The notes: generated by a model from the letters alone, not told the origin. A stretch of 64,000 nucleotides of DNA from Arthrobacter sp. B1805 (GCF_002929745.1 NZ_PJIQ01000003.1:1-64000); one strand, 5' to 3'. Shown: positions 8,251 to 17,408, counted from the first letter of the stretch. Program-made: numbers and translations.

Positions 8251-9198
8251 GTGAGCGCCGGCGAGCTCGCGATCGAGACGCGCGGCCTGACCAAGGTCTT
8301 CGGCAGGCAGCGGGCGGTCGACAGCATCGACCTCACGGTGCCGCGTGGATCGGTGTTCGGTTTCCTCGGTCCCAACGGGTCGGGGAAGACGACGACCATC
8401 CGCGTGCTCCTCGGCCTGGCCTCGGCGACCAGCGGCGAGGTCCGCCTGCTCGACGGCGAGATGCCCGACGATGCGCGCGCCGTCCTGCCACGCGTCGGCG
8501 CACTCGTCGAAGGACCGGCCATCTATCCCTTCCTCTCGGGCCGCGCGAACCTCCAGCGGTTCGACGCCGCCGACCGCCGGACCGACCCTGCGACCCGCAG
8601 CAGGCGGGTGGACGAAGCGCTTGAGCGCGTCGGACTCAGCCATGCGGCGAAGAAGCGGGCACACGCCTACTCGCTCGGCATGAAGCAACGCCTCGGGATC
8701 GCGAACGCGCTGCTGGCTCCGCGGGACCTGCTGATCCTCGACGAGCCCACCAACGGTCTCGACCCGCAGGGCACGCGCGAGGTCAGGAGCCTCATCAGGT
8801 CGCTGTCGGACGACGGCACCACCGTCTTCGTCTCCAGCCACCTCCTCGCCGAGGTGGAGCAGATGTGCACGCGCATCGCCGTCATGAGCGCGGGCCGACT
8901 CGTCGCGCAGGGCACACTCGACGAACTCCGCTCCGGCGGCACAGCCCGCGTCCGCGTCACGACGCCCGATGCAGCCGAAGCCCGCCGCGTGCTCACCGGC
9001 CTCGGCCTCACGCCTGAACCGCACGGGCACGACGACGTCGTCACGGCCGAACTGTCCGTCGCCGGTCTGCAGCCCGAGACCGTGAACGCGGCACTGGTCC
9101 GCGCGGAGGTGCGCGTGCGCGGCTTCGAGGCCCGCGGGGCCTCGCTCGAGGACCGTTTCGTCGCACTCACCGGAGAGGGGTTCGACGTTGCCGGCTGA
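8251..9198 (+). CDS. ABC transporter ATP-binding protein (ABC-2 type)
   Basis: A 315-residue ATPase. Walker A is GPNGSGKT at residues 40-47, the signature region is YSLGMKQRLGIA, and Walker B is LLILDEPTNGLDPQG, followed by the switch histidine in VFVSSHLLAEVE. The Gly-Met signature variant and a C-terminal regulatory domain of about 90 residues are usual for ABC-2 exporters of the CcmA/NatA group. The GTG at 8251 is the only reasonable start; GGAGA touches it, so the ribosome binding site is poorly spaced and translation may be coupled to the upstream gene. It overlaps the permease gene by 11 bases. The exported substrate is unknown. Confidence 0.9.
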   Translation: MSAGELAIETRGLTKVFGRQRAVDSIDLTVPRGSVFGFLGPNGSGKTTTIRVLLGLASATSGEVRLLDGEMPDDARAVLPRVGALVEGPAIYPFLSGRANLQRFDAADRRTDPATRSRRVDEALERVGLSHAAKKRAHAYSLGMKQRLGIANALLAPRDLLILDEPTNGLDPQGTREVRSLIRSLSDDGTTVFVSSHLLAEVEQMCTRIAVMSAGRLVAQGTLDELRSGGTARVRVTTPDAAEARRVLTGLGLTPEPHGHDDVVTAELSVAGLQPETVNAALVRAEVRVRGFEARGASLEDRFVALTGEGFDVAG

Positions 9199-10051
9199 AT
9201 CCGCAGCTACCCACGCGCCACGCACGGGAGGATCCCTCGGGCTCACCCTGGTGGTCTCCGAGGTCGCTGTCCTGTTCCGGCGGCTCCGCACCTGGGCGAT
9301 GATCGGCGCGCTGGCGCTGATCCCGATCCTCATCGCCGTCGTGGTCCGTGTCTCGTCGGACGAGTCCTCGAGCGGTCGCGGTCCGGCGTTCCTGAACAGC
9401 ATCACGCAGAACGGCCTGTTCGTGTCGCTGACGGCACTCACCGTCGCCATTCCGCTGTTCCTGCCGCTGACCATCGGCGTCGTGGCGGGTGACACGATCG
9501 CCGGCGAGGCCAACCTCGGCACCCTCCGCTACCTGCTCGTCGCTCCCGCCGGGCGCATCCGCCTGCTGCTCGTGAAGTACGCGGGGGCCGCACTGTTCTG
9601 CTTCGTCGCGACCCTGACCGTCGTCGTCACGGGCGCCGTCGTCGGGGCGCTGCTGTTTCCCGTCGGGCCGGTGACGCTGCTGTCCGGCGCCACCGTGGGG
9701 ATACCCGGATACTTCGCGCGGCTGCTCCTGCTCGCGCTGTACGTCACGGTGTCGCTCCTGGGGCTCAGCGCCATCGGTCTCTTCATCTCGACGCTGACGA
9801 GTGTTCCGGTCGGCGCCATGGCGGCGACGGCCGCGCTGGCCGTCATCGCCCAGATCCTCGGCGCCCTGCCGCAGCTCGAGTGGCTGCATCCGTGGCTGTT
9901 CACGCACCACTGGCTGGGCTTCGCGGACCTGCTGCGCGAGCCGATCGTCTGGACCTCGTTCGCCGACAACGCGCTCCTGCAGTTCGGGTACATCGCCGTG
10001 TTCGGGGCGCTGGCCTACGGCCGCTTCAGCACGAAGGACATCCTGAGCTAG
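9188..10051 (+). CDS. ABC-2 type transporter permease
   Basis: A 287-residue membrane protein with six hydrophobic segments and an ABC-2 layout: an N-terminal cytoplasmic helix, an early transmembrane helix (WAMIGALALIPILIAVVV), an extracellular loop with a Ser/Arg-rich stretch, then GVVAGDTIAGEANLGTLRYL, the conserved cytoplasmic coupling segment. The TTG at 9188 starts within the end of the ATPase gene, which gives an 11-base overlap and implies translational coupling. Together with the ATPase it makes a half-size exporter that would act as a dimer. Substrate is unknown. Confidence 0.85.
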   Translation: MPAESAATHAPRTGGSLGLTLVVSEVAVLFRRLRTWAMIGALALIPILIAVVVRVSSDESSSGRGPAFLNSITQNGLFVSLTALTVAIPLFLPLTIGVVAGDTIAGEANLGTLRYLLVAPAGRIRLLLVKYAGAALFCFVATLTVVVTGAVVGALLFPVGPVTLLSGATVGIPGYFARLLLLALYVTVSLLGLSAIGLFISTLTSVPVGAMAATAALAVIAQILGALPQLEWLHPWLFTHHWLGFADLLREPIVWTSFADNALLQFGYIAVFGALAYGRFSTKDILS

Positions 10052-10106
10052 CACAGGAGTGCGGAATGCTACGCGCGACGACGTCGAATCCACCCTTCGG
10101 CCCTGC

Positions 10107-10125
10107 TTAAGTTAGGCTACCCTTG
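10107..10125 (+). promoter_or_regulatory. DtxR/IdeR-type iron box
   Basis: TTAAGTTAGGCTACCCTTG matches the 19-bp consensus TTAGGTTAGSCTAACCTAA at 15 positions. It lies 65 bases upstream of the iron ABC operon start. In actinobacteria Fe2+-loaded DtxR/IdeR binds such sites and represses iron uptake genes, so the operon is predicted to be induced by iron limitation. Confidence 0.8.
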
Positions 10126-10190
10126 CTCCTCGTGGCCCTTCATCGCCGCCTCCCGGACGTACCGCCCCCCCCTGCTGAGAAGAGAACCTG

Positions 10191-11213
10191 ATGCACCCCC
10201 GCCCACTGGTAACCGCGATCGTCGGCCTGACCGCCCTGGCATCGACCCTCTCGGGATGCGGCGTGCTCGGATCCCAGTCGGCGGACCTCCAAATCTACTC
10301 CGCGCGCCACTACGACCTCGAGGGCGCGTTCGGGCAGTTCACGGAGGATACGGGGATCACCGTCGAGTTCATCAGCGGCGACGATGCCGAGCTCCTCGAA
10401 CGGCTCAAGGCCGAGGGCGAGGACACCCCCGCGGACGTCTTCATGACCGTCGATGCCGGCAACCTCTGGAACGGGGCGCGCCAGGGTGAACTCGCCGCGA
10501 TCGATTCCGCCGTGCTCGACGAGGCCGTGCCCGACGACCTCCGCGACACCGAGGGGCGCTGGTACGGACTCGCCATGCGTGCGCGCACCGTCACCTACAA
10601 CCCCGAGGCCGTTGACCCCGCGGAGTTCGACCCGGTGGACACCTACGCGGGCCTGGCGGATCCACGGTGGAAGGACCGCCTGTGCATGCGGGACGCGACC
10701 TCCGCCTACACGCAGTCCCTCGTCGCCAGCCTGATCGACCTGCACGGTCGGGACCGCGCCCTCGAGATCGTCCAGGGCTGGGTCGCGAACAACGTGGAGA
10801 TCATGAGCAACGACGTCCTGCTGCTCGAGGCGATCGACGCCGGGACGTGCGACGTCGGCATCAACAACCACTACTACCTCGCCCGCACCCTGGCGGAGAA
10901 GCCGGAGCTCGCGGTCGACCTGTTCTGGGCCAGCCAGCAGGGAGCGGGAACGCATGTGAACATCTCGGGTGCAGGGGTCGTCGAGGGCGCAGACAACCCG
11001 GAGGACGCGCAGCGACTCATCGAGTGGCTTGCCACCGACGGGCAGAACGCCTTCGTGGACGCCAACCATGAGTACCCGGTCAACCCGACCGTCGAGCCGG
11101 AACCGGTCATCGCCGGCTTCGGGGACTTCTCGCGCATGCCCCTCAACGCGGAGGCCTACGGGACGCTCAACGCCGACGCCGTCGACCTGCTCGCCGAGGC
11201 CGGATACCGGTGA
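10191..11213 (+). CDS. Iron(III) ABC transporter substrate-binding lipoprotein
   Basis: A 340-residue lipoprotein with lipobox LSGC (about residues 20-23). The mature sequence opens LQIYSARHYDLEGAF, the first-strand motif of FutA/FbpA-type ferric-iron binding proteins. Motifs VFMTVDAGNLWNGARQGEL, LAMRARTVTYNPEAV and NNHYYLARTL are characteristic; the paired tyrosines of NHYY correspond to the iron-ligating tyrosines of this family. A ribosome binding site (GAGAAGAGAACCTG) precedes the ATG. It is the first gene of a four-gene operon under the DtxR-type box. It should capture Fe3+ outside the membrane and deliver it to the permease. Confidence 0.95.
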   Translation: MHPRPLVTAIVGLTALASTLSGCGVLGSQSADLQIYSARHYDLEGAFGQFTEDTGITVEFISGDDAELLERLKAEGEDTPADVFMTVDAGNLWNGARQGELAAIDSAVLDEAVPDDLRDTEGRWYGLAMRARTVTYNPEAVDPAEFDPVDTYAGLADPRWKDRLCMRDATSAYTQSLVASLIDLHGRDRALEIVQGWVANNVEIMSNDVLLLEAIDAGTCDVGINNHYYLARTLAEKPELAVDLFWASQQGAGTHVNISGAGVVEGADNPEDAQRLIEWLATDGQNAFVDANHEYPVNPTVEPEPVIAGFGDFSRMPLNAEAYGTLNADAVDLLAEAGYR

Positions 11214-12910
11214 CGGGACCGGCGGCACTCGCCGAGGCGCGTCCTCCCGAGCGCCGCGTCCGCGCGTACGGCGTGGGCCGGCCGGGCTGGTCGGCCCTGG
11301 TCATCGCCGTCGCCGTCATCATCGCCACCCCGGTGCTGGCGGTGGTGCTCGACGGCGTCGGAAGCATCGGGGCCTCGACGCCACCGCGCGGACTCGCCGG
11401 GATGGTGGTCACCACCCTCGCCCTGATGCTCGGGGTCGGCGCGGGGTCGCTCGTGGTGGGCGGCGGCCTGGCCTGGCTCGTGACCGCCTACCGCTTCCCG
11501 CTGCGGAACCTCCTGGTGTGGCTGCTCGTCCTTCCCCTGGCGATGCCGGCGTACGTCCTCGGCTTCATCTTCCTGTCCGTCTTCGACGTCGCGGGCCCGG
11601 TCCAGTCCTTCCTGCGGTCCGCCTTCGGGGCAGGAGTGTGGGTTCCGGAGGTCCGCTCCCTGCCGGCGGCGGTGCTGGTGATGTCGCTGTCCCTGTACCC
11701 GTACGTCTACCTGCTGGCACGCTCGGCGCTGATCGAGCAGTCCGCCGGGACCTACGACGCAGCGCGCACCCTGGGTGCGTCGCGTGGTCGCGCCCTGCGC
11801 CGGGTGCTGCTGCCCCTGGCCCGGCCCTCGCTGGCCGCGGGGCTCGCCCTGGTCATGATGGAGACCCTCACCGATTTCGCCACGGTGCAGTACTTCAATG
11901 TCCAGACCGTCTCCGTGGGCGTGTACCTGGTCTGGAAGGGCACCTTCGATTTCCATGCTGCGACACAGCTCGCCGTGCTGGTCCTGCTGTTCGCCGTGGC
12001 GGTGCTGACCGGTGAGCGGGCGCTGCGGGGCCGCGCCCGCTACCACCAGCACGGAGGCCGGGGGCAGGGCCTCCAGCCCGAACTGCTGCGGGGAGCGCGG
12101 GGATGGGCAGCCACCGCCGCCTGCGTGGCCGCCCTCGCAGCCGGGTTCCTCATCCCGGTGGCGCAGTTGCTGGTCTGGGCCGCGGGTCAGCTCTTCTCGG
12201 ATGCATCCGCGCTGACCGATGCCCGCTTCGCCGATTACCTGGTCAACAGCCTGATGGTCGCCGGGATCACGGCCGCCAGCTGCGTCATCCTCTCGATGGC
12301 GATCGGCCACGCGATCCGCCTGGGCGGCGGCCGGCTCGTCTCCTTCGCGGCGCAGTTGACCACCTTCGGCTATGCCGTTCCGGGCGCCGTGGTGGGGATC
12401 GGGGTCCTGCTGTCCTTCGCCGCGGCCGATGATGCCCTGGAACGTGCGGGTGTTCCGGGCGGCACCGGACTGGTCGTGACGGGGTCGGTGCTCGGCATCC
12501 TCTATGCCTACGTGATCCGGTTCATCGCTCCGGCGTACCAGTCGGTCAGCGCGAGCCTCGAGAAGATCCCACCCACCGTCACGTTCTCCGCACTGAGCCT
12601 CGGTGCCGCTCCGAGGCGCATCCTCGGCCGGGTGCACTTCCCCCTGGCCCGGCCGGGTGTCGCCGTCGCCGTCATGCTGGTGGTGATCGACGCCGTCAAG
12701 GAGCTGCCGATCGTGCTGTTGCTGCGACCCTTCGGATTCACGACGACGTCGGTGTGGGTCTATGAGCTCGCACGCGAGAACTTCTGGGAGAAGGCTTCGC
12801 TCCCGGCGCTCGTCATCGTGGCGGTCGCCGTCGTCCCGGTCTTCGTGCTCGTGCGCCAGACCCGGCGGAACGAGTCGCTGGGCATACTCGCGAAAGAGGT
12901 ACGGCCATGA
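11210..12910 (+). CDS. Iron(III) ABC transporter permease (FbpB type)
   Basis: A 566-residue double-length permease with about twelve membrane helices in two similar halves. Each half ends with an EAA-type loop that contacts the ATPase: YDAARTLGASRGRALRRVLLPLARP in the first (written here as YDAARTLGASRG) and FSALSLGAAPRRILGRVHFP in the second. This fused arrangement is standard for FbpB/HitB iron permeases. The GTG start at 11210 overlaps the preceding stop as GTGA, so translation is coupled to the binding protein. The DtxR-type box upstream of the operon applies to it too. Confidence 0.93.
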   Translation: MTGPAALAEARPPERRVRAYGVGRPGWSALVIAVAVIIATPVLAVVLDGVGSIGASTPPRGLAGMVVTTLALMLGVGAGSLVVGGGLAWLVTAYRFPLRNLLVWLLVLPLAMPAYVLGFIFLSVFDVAGPVQSFLRSAFGAGVWVPEVRSLPAAVLVMSLSLYPYVYLLARSALIEQSAGTYDAARTLGASRGRALRRVLLPLARPSLAAGLALVMMETLTDFATVQYFNVQTVSVGVYLVWKGTFDFHAATQLAVLVLLFAVAVLTGERALRGRARYHQHGGRGQGLQPELLRGARGWAATAACVAALAAGFLIPVAQLLVWAAGQLFSDASALTDARFADYLVNSLMVAGITAASCVILSMAIGHAIRLGGGRLVSFAAQLTTFGYAVPGAVVGIGVLLSFAAADDALERAGVPGGTGLVVTGSVLGILYAYVIRFIAPAYQSVSASLEKIPPTVTFSALSLGAAPRRILGRVHFPLARPGVAVAVMLVVIDAVKELPIVLLLRPFGFTTTSVWVYELARENFWEKASLPALVIVAVAVVPVFVLVRQTRRNESLGILAKEVRP

Positions 12911-14097
12911 CCGCACGAGCGGAAGGCGCGGCGTCCGGGCCGGGAGCGCCCGTTCCTCCGGCGCTCGTCCTCGAGGGCGTCACCAAGCGCTACGGCTCCG
13001 CCAGGGGCGTGGAGGCACTGGATCTCTCGATCCGCGCAGGCGAACTGGTGACCCTGATCGGTCCCTCCGGGTGCGGGAAATCGACGACCCTGCGGCTCGT
13101 CGCCGGATTGGAGCGGCCGGACGCCGGAACCCTGAGCGTGGCGGGGAGCGTCGTCGCCGACGCCCGCAGCTTCGTGAATCCGGAGCGGCGAAGGGTCGGG
13201 CTCGTCTTCCAGGACCATGCCCTCTTCCCCCACCTGACGGTCGCCCGGAACGTTGAGTTCGGCCTCGACCGGCTGTCCCGCGGCGAGCGCCGGTCACGCG
13301 TCGGCGAACTCCTGGACCTCGTCCAGCTGGCACACCTGGCGGAACGCTACCCTCACGAGCTCTCCGGAGGGGAGCAGCAGCGCGTCGCCCTGGCCCGCGC
13401 ACTGGCGCCCCGGCCCGCCGTCGTGCTGCTGGATGAGCCGTTCTCGAGCCTGGACGAGTCGCTGCGCGCCCAGGTGCGCCGGGACACCGTGGCGACGCTG
13501 CGGGACACCGGGACCACTGGCGTCCTCGTGACCCATGACCAGACGGAGGCGCTCTCGGTGGGCACGCGCGTCGTGGTCATGAACAACGGCGTGATCGAGC
13601 AGGCGGATGCTCCCGAGGTGGTCTTCGAGCGGCCGGCGAGCCGGTTCGTCGCGTCCTTCATGGGTGACGCCGATTTCCTTCCGGCGCATGTGCACCGGGC
13701 GTTGCTGACGTGTGAGATCGGGATCGTCTCGACCGTCCCGGGATGGGCGGACAGCGACGTCGACGTCGACGTCGTCCTGCGACCTCATGAGGTAGCCCTG
13801 CGCCCGGCTGCCGATGCCACCGCCCGCGTTGCTGCGGTGGAGTACCACGGCGCCTTCGTCCTCCACCACGTCCGGCTCGCCTCGGGACGGACCCTGCGCT
13901 CGTGGCAGCCGCACGACGTTCGCTATCCCGTCGGCACCGCGGTCGCGGTGACGGTGGCAGCTGGCACCTCCCCCACCCTGCTCGTCGGCGACAGGGCCGT
14001 GACGTCCCCGCCTGCCGACAGCCTGGGACTCGGCGGCAGCGCAGCGCGCGAGGCCGGGTCTCCCGACGACATCGTTCCGACCGAGGTACCACGATGA
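12907..14097 (+). CDS. Iron(III) ABC transporter ATP-binding protein (FbpC type)
   Basis: A 396-residue ATPase with Walker A GPSGCGKST (about residues 52-60), Q-loop VFQDHALFPHLTV, signature LSGGEQQRVALARAL, Walker B AVVLLDEPFSSLDESL and switch histidine LVTHDQTEAL. A C-terminal domain of about 150 residues contains DVVLRPHEVALRP, the TOBE-type segment of iron and molybdate-class transporters. The start overlaps the permease stop as ATGA. Energises uptake of ferric iron by the two upstream products. The next gene also overlaps by four bases, which is unusual since it is not a transporter component. Confidence 0.93.
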   Translation: MTARAEGAASGPGAPVPPALVLEGVTKRYGSARGVEALDLSIRAGELVTLIGPSGCGKSTTLRLVAGLERPDAGTLSVAGSVVADARSFVNPERRRVGLVFQDHALFPHLTVARNVEFGLDRLSRGERRSRVGELLDLVQLAHLAERYPHELSGGEQQRVALARALAPRPAVVLLDEPFSSLDESLRAQVRRDTVATLRDTGTTGVLVTHDQTEALSVGTRVVVMNNGVIEQADAPEVVFERPASRFVASFMGDADFLPAHVHRALLTCEIGIVSTVPGWADSDVDVDVVLRPHEVALRPAADATARVAAVEYHGAFVLHHVRLASGRTLRSWQPHDVRYPVGTAVAVTVAAGTSPTLLVGDRAVTSPPADSLGLGGSAAREAGSPDDIVPTEVPR

Positions 14098-16616
14098 GCC
14101 TTGACCCCGACCTCTTCCAGGTCACGATCACCGACCTGGCGCGGCACGGCGAGCGGCCGGCCGTCCTCACCGCCGGCAGGGTGCTCTCGTACCGGGAGCT
14201 CGCCGAGCGGGTGGACGACGTCGTCCGTCGCCTCGGGCCCGAGCGGCGCCTCGTCATGCTCGCCGCGCGGAACGACCTCGAATCGCTCGTCGGCTACCTC
14301 GCGGCCCTGACGGCCGGTCATCCCCTCCTGCTGACGTCCGCCGACAAGCCCGCCGCGCAGGAATCGCTGGCCGCGGCCTATGATCCCGACGTCGTGCTCC
14401 GCCCCGGCGGCGGCGGCCTCGCCCTCGAAGAGCGGCGGCCGGGCACGCGCCACGTCCTCCACCCGGAGCTCGCACTCCTGCTCAGCACGTCCGGGTCCAC
14501 CGGTTCGCCCAAGCTCGTGCGGCTCTCCCGGACGAACCTCACGGAGAACGCCCGGGCGATCGCCGAGTACCTGGGCATCGGCCCGGACGATCGCGCTGCC
14601 ACGACGCTGCCGTTCACCTACTGCTACGGCCTGTCTGTCATCAACAGCCACCTGATCAGCGGAGCGGGCCTGGTGCTCACGGACCTCTCCGTCGTCGACC
14701 CCTGCTTCTGGGAGCTCTTCCGCGATCGCGGCGCGACGTCGTTCGCTGCGGTTCCCTACAGCTTCGACCTGCTGGACCGTGTGGGATTCGCCGAGATGAA
14801 CCTGCCGAGCCTGCGCTACGTCACCCAGGCCGGGGGCCGGCTGGCGCCGGACAAAGTGCGCGCGTGGGCCGAGACGGGCCAGCGCCGCGGCTGGGACCTC
14901 TTCGTGATGTACGGCGCCACGGAGGCCACCGCCCGCATGGCCTACCTGCCGCCGGACCTCGCCGCCGCCTACCCGCACACGATCGGCGTCCCGGTGCCGG
15001 GAGGCTCGTTCCGGATCGAGCCGGTGGAGGGCCTTCCCGACGGCGAGCTGGTCTATTCGGGCCCGAACGTCATGCTGGGCTACGCCGAGAGCCCCGGTGA
15101 CCTCGCCCTCGGGCGGCAGGTGCAGGAACTCCGCACGGGAGACCTCGCCCGGCGGCACGCGAACGGCCTGTACGAGGTGGTCGGCCGGCGCAGCCGCTTC
15201 GTCAAGATCGCCGGGCTGCGGGTCGACCTCGGGCAGGTCGAGCGGATCCTGGCCGATCTTGGTGCGACCGCTGCCGCGACGGGGACCGACGACGGCATGA
15301 TCGTCGCGGTCGAGGGCGGGCAGGATGCCGGCATGCTGGCAAAGGTCCTCGCGTCCGACCTCGGGCTCCCCCGGGCCGCCGTCGACCTGCACGTGGTGGA
15401 ACGCCTGCCCCGGCTGTCGTCCGGCAAGATCGACTACCCGGCCGTCCGCGACCTCGCCGGGCCGCAGGAAGCGGCGCCGGCTGCCGGCCCGCGGCGGGAA
15501 GGGCCGGCGGAGGTGCCGTCGATCTTCGCGGAATGCCTGGACCGCCCGGATGTCACACCGTCGGACACCTTCGTGTCGCTCGACGGCGATTCGCTCTCCT
15601 ACGTCGCCCTCTCCGTCCGCCTCGAAGCCGCCCTCGGCCGGCTGCCCTCCGACTGGCACCTCAAAACCGTGGGCGAGCTGTCGGGTCGCCGGGAGCCCCG
15701 TGGCTGGCGGCTCGTGTCCTTCCTGGAACCGTCGATCGTGCTCCGGGCCGTGGCGATCATCTGCATCGTCGCCGCGCACGTGGAACTGTTCACGTTCCAC
15801 ACCGCGCACCTGCTGTTCGTCGTCGCCGGATTCAACTTTGCGCGCTTCCAGCTCTCCGGCGAGCGGCCGGCGCGGCTGAGGCGCCAGGTGAGGAGCCTGG
15901 CCCGGGTGGTCGTGCCCTCGGTCGCGTTCATCGCCGTCGCGTTCCTCCTGACCGACAACTACAGCATCGCGAACATCTTCCTGCTCAACGGCATGATCGG
16001 GCCGCAGGAGGTGACGAGCGAGTGGCATTTCTGGTTCGTCGAGATGCTCGTCTACGTGCTCATCGCGGTGACCGCACTGCTCGCCGTCCCCTGGCTGGAC
16101 CGGCTCGAGCGCCGCCTCCCGTTCGCGTTCGCCCTGGGCCTCCTGGCCGTCACGCTGCTCAGCCGGTACGACATCGTCGATCCCGGCCTGCCGAAGCCCA
16201 TGCCCGTGTTCTGGCTCTTCGCCCTCGGCTGGGCCGTGGCCCGTGCCGGCGACACCTACCAGCGCTGGGCAGTGACCGCCGTCGCGGCGCTGACGGTCCC
16301 AGGGTTCTTCGACCACCCGCTCCGCGAGGCGACGATCATCGTCGGCCTCCTGCTGCTCACCTGGGTTCCCGCCCTGCCCGTGCCCTCGGTCCTGCGCCGG
16401 GTGACGGGCTGGCTGGCTGCCGCGTCCCTGTTCATCTACCTCACGCACTGGCTCGTCTACCCGGTCCTGCTGCCCCTGGGGCAGGTCGTCGCGGTGCTCG
16501 GATGCCTGCCCGTCGGCGTCGGCTACTGGGCCCTCTGCCGGTGGCTGCCCATCGCCGTCACGCGCTGGCGGCGGAAGCGCAGCGCAGCGTCGGCACGGGA
16601 ATCCGTCAGCGCCTGA
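14094..16616 (+). CDS. Adenylation-carrier-membrane acyltransferase fusion protein
   Basis: An 840-residue three-part protein. Residues 1 to about 455 are an AMP-binding/adenylation domain: A3 core STSGSTGSPK near 130, A5 MYGATEAT near 272, A8 GRRSRFVKIAGLRVDLGQVE near 365, and the lysine of SSGKIDY near 443. Residues about 480-535 resemble a carrier domain, with GDSLSYV near 498 holding the serine that would take phosphopantetheine. Residues about 545-815 have eight to ten hydrophobic helices like acyltransferase-3 proteins, with a conserved-looking SEWHFWFVEMLVY and FIYLTHWLVYPV. This predicts that an acid is activated, thiolated and transferred to a surface or lipid acceptor. The start overlaps the iron ATPase stop as ATGA, so it is iron-regulated by position. 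The substrate is unknown; a siderophore-related or envelope modification is inference only. Confidence 0.85.
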   Translation: MSLDPDLFQVTITDLARHGERPAVLTAGRVLSYRELAERVDDVVRRLGPERRLVMLAARNDLESLVGYLAALTAGHPLLLTSADKPAAQESLAAAYDPDVVLRPGGGGLALEERRPGTRHVLHPELALLLSTSGSTGSPKLVRLSRTNLTENARAIAEYLGIGPDDRAATTLPFTYCYGLSVINSHLISGAGLVLTDLSVVDPCFWELFRDRGATSFAAVPYSFDLLDRVGFAEMNLPSLRYVTQAGGRLAPDKVRAWAETGQRRGWDLFVMYGATEATARMAYLPPDLAAAYPHTIGVPVPGGSFRIEPVEGLPDGELVYSGPNVMLGYAESPGDLALGRQVQELRTGDLARRHANGLYEVVGRRSRFVKIAGLRVDLGQVERILADLGATAAATGTDDGMIVAVEGGQDAGMLAKVLASDLGLPRAAVDLHVVERLPRLSSGKIDYPAVRDLAGPQEAAPAAGPRREGPAEVPSIFAECLDRPDVTPSDTFVSLDGDSLSYVALSVRLEAALGRLPSDWHLKTVGELSGRREPRGWRLVSFLEPSIVLRAVAIICIVAAHVELFTFHTAHLLFVVAGFNFARFQLSGERPARLRRQVRSLARVVVPSVAFIAVAFLLTDNYSIANIFLLNGMIGPQEVTSEWHFWFVEMLVYVLIAVTALLAVPWLDRLERRLPFAFALGLLAVTLLSRYDIVDPGLPKPMPVFWLFALGWAVARAGDTYQRWAVTAVAALTVPGFFDHPLREATIIVGLLLLTWVPALPVPSVLRRVTGWLAAASLFIYLTHWLVYPVLLPLGQVVAVLGCLPVGVGYWALCRWLPIAVTRWRRKRSAASARESVSA

Positions 16617-16624
16617 GGCTGGTT

Positions 16625-16649
16625 CGTCCGGCACCGGCTCATCCGGACG
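16625..16649. terminator. Hairpin between convergent genes
   Basis: CGTCCGG at 16625-16631 pairs exactly with CCGGACG at 16643-16649, directly after the stop of the fusion gene and before the stop of the DinB-like gene. No clear T-run, so termination strength is uncertain. Confidence 0.5.
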
Positions 16650-16676
16650 GGTGACTCCCCGCTGGCCGCCCTCGGC

Positions 16677-17408
16677 TCACGACAGGCGGGCGAGGTCCCT
16701 TCGGATGTAGCGCAGGTGCGCCCACTCCTCCTCCAGGATCACGCGGATGCAGTCGCCCACGCTGGGATGCCAGTCGCCGCCACCCCACGGGTTGTCGCGT
16801 GCCTCCGCGAGCGATTCCGGCGTCACCGTGGCCAGGAAGTCCGTCACCTGCCGTTGCCGCTCGGCACGCACCTCGAGGACCTCCTCATAGGTCGGCGGGT
16901 CCGCGCGGAAGATCGACATGTCGAAGCTCATCTCGCGGGCACCGGTGAAGATCTGCCCGATCTCGTGGAATGGTTGCGGCACCTGCAGGATCCCGCCGCG
17001 GAGCCAGGCGTCGGTTGCCAGGATGAGGTGCCGCAGGGTCTGGGCCAGGGACCACTCGTCCTCCACGTGGGCGTCCACCAGCTCCAGCGGGGTGCTCGTC
17101 ACCATCTCCTGCCATGCGGACTGCACAGCGACCCAGCCCTCGCGTAGGCCCTCGGGTGTCTGTGCCTTCTGCAGCTCGCGGCCCGGGAACTGCCGATTGA
17201 GCTCGGCGTCCACGAGCGGCACCACGTCGACGCCGTTGACCAGAAGACTGCCGAAGAAGAGGTCGTGGCTGTCGATGTCGAGCCCGTCCACGTCGACGCC
17301 GCGCATCGTCACACCGCTGACATCGGAGAACCGTAGGGTGGCGCCCTTGAAGCTCGCGCTGACGAAGGTCGCGCCTTCGAACTCCCTCGTGCCGGAATAG
17401 GTCGTCAT
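16677..17408 (-). CDS. DinB-like protein with N-terminal pentapeptide-like segment
   Basis: A 243-residue cytoplasmic protein. The first 55 residues show pentapeptide-like alternation (FEGATFVSASFKGATLRFSD). The rest resembles the DinB_2 four-helix fold: VEDEWSLAQTLRHLILATDAWL with one histidine in the first metal-binding position, VRAERQRQVTDFLATV in the middle, and LEEEWAHLRYIRRDLARL at the end with another His. DinB/YfiT-type proteins are metal-dependent thiol S-transferases in several actinobacteria. The ATG at 17408 is preferred because TGAGG precedes it and the family homology begins there. It stands alone, between a converging gene and a terminator. Confidence 0.8.
   Translation of the reverse strand: MTTYSGTREFEGATFVSASFKGATLRFSDVSGVTMRGVDVDGLDIDSHDLFFGSLLVNGVDVVPLVDAELNRQFPGRELQKAQTPEGLREGWVAVQSAWQEMVTSTPLELVDAHVEDEWSLAQTLRHLILATDAWLRGGILQVPQPFHEIGQIFTGAREMSFDMSIFRADPPTYEEVLEVRAERQRQVTDFLATVTPESLAEARDNPWGGGDWHPSVGDCIRVILEEEWAHLRYIRRDLARLS

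Noticed and set aside
11156-12916. Very long antisense open frame over the iron permease gene
   Set aside because: A mirror-frame artefact of GC-rich codon use. Its translation is rich in Arg/Gly/His/Gln with no domain, while the forward strand encodes a clear permease. Similar shadows occur across the window.
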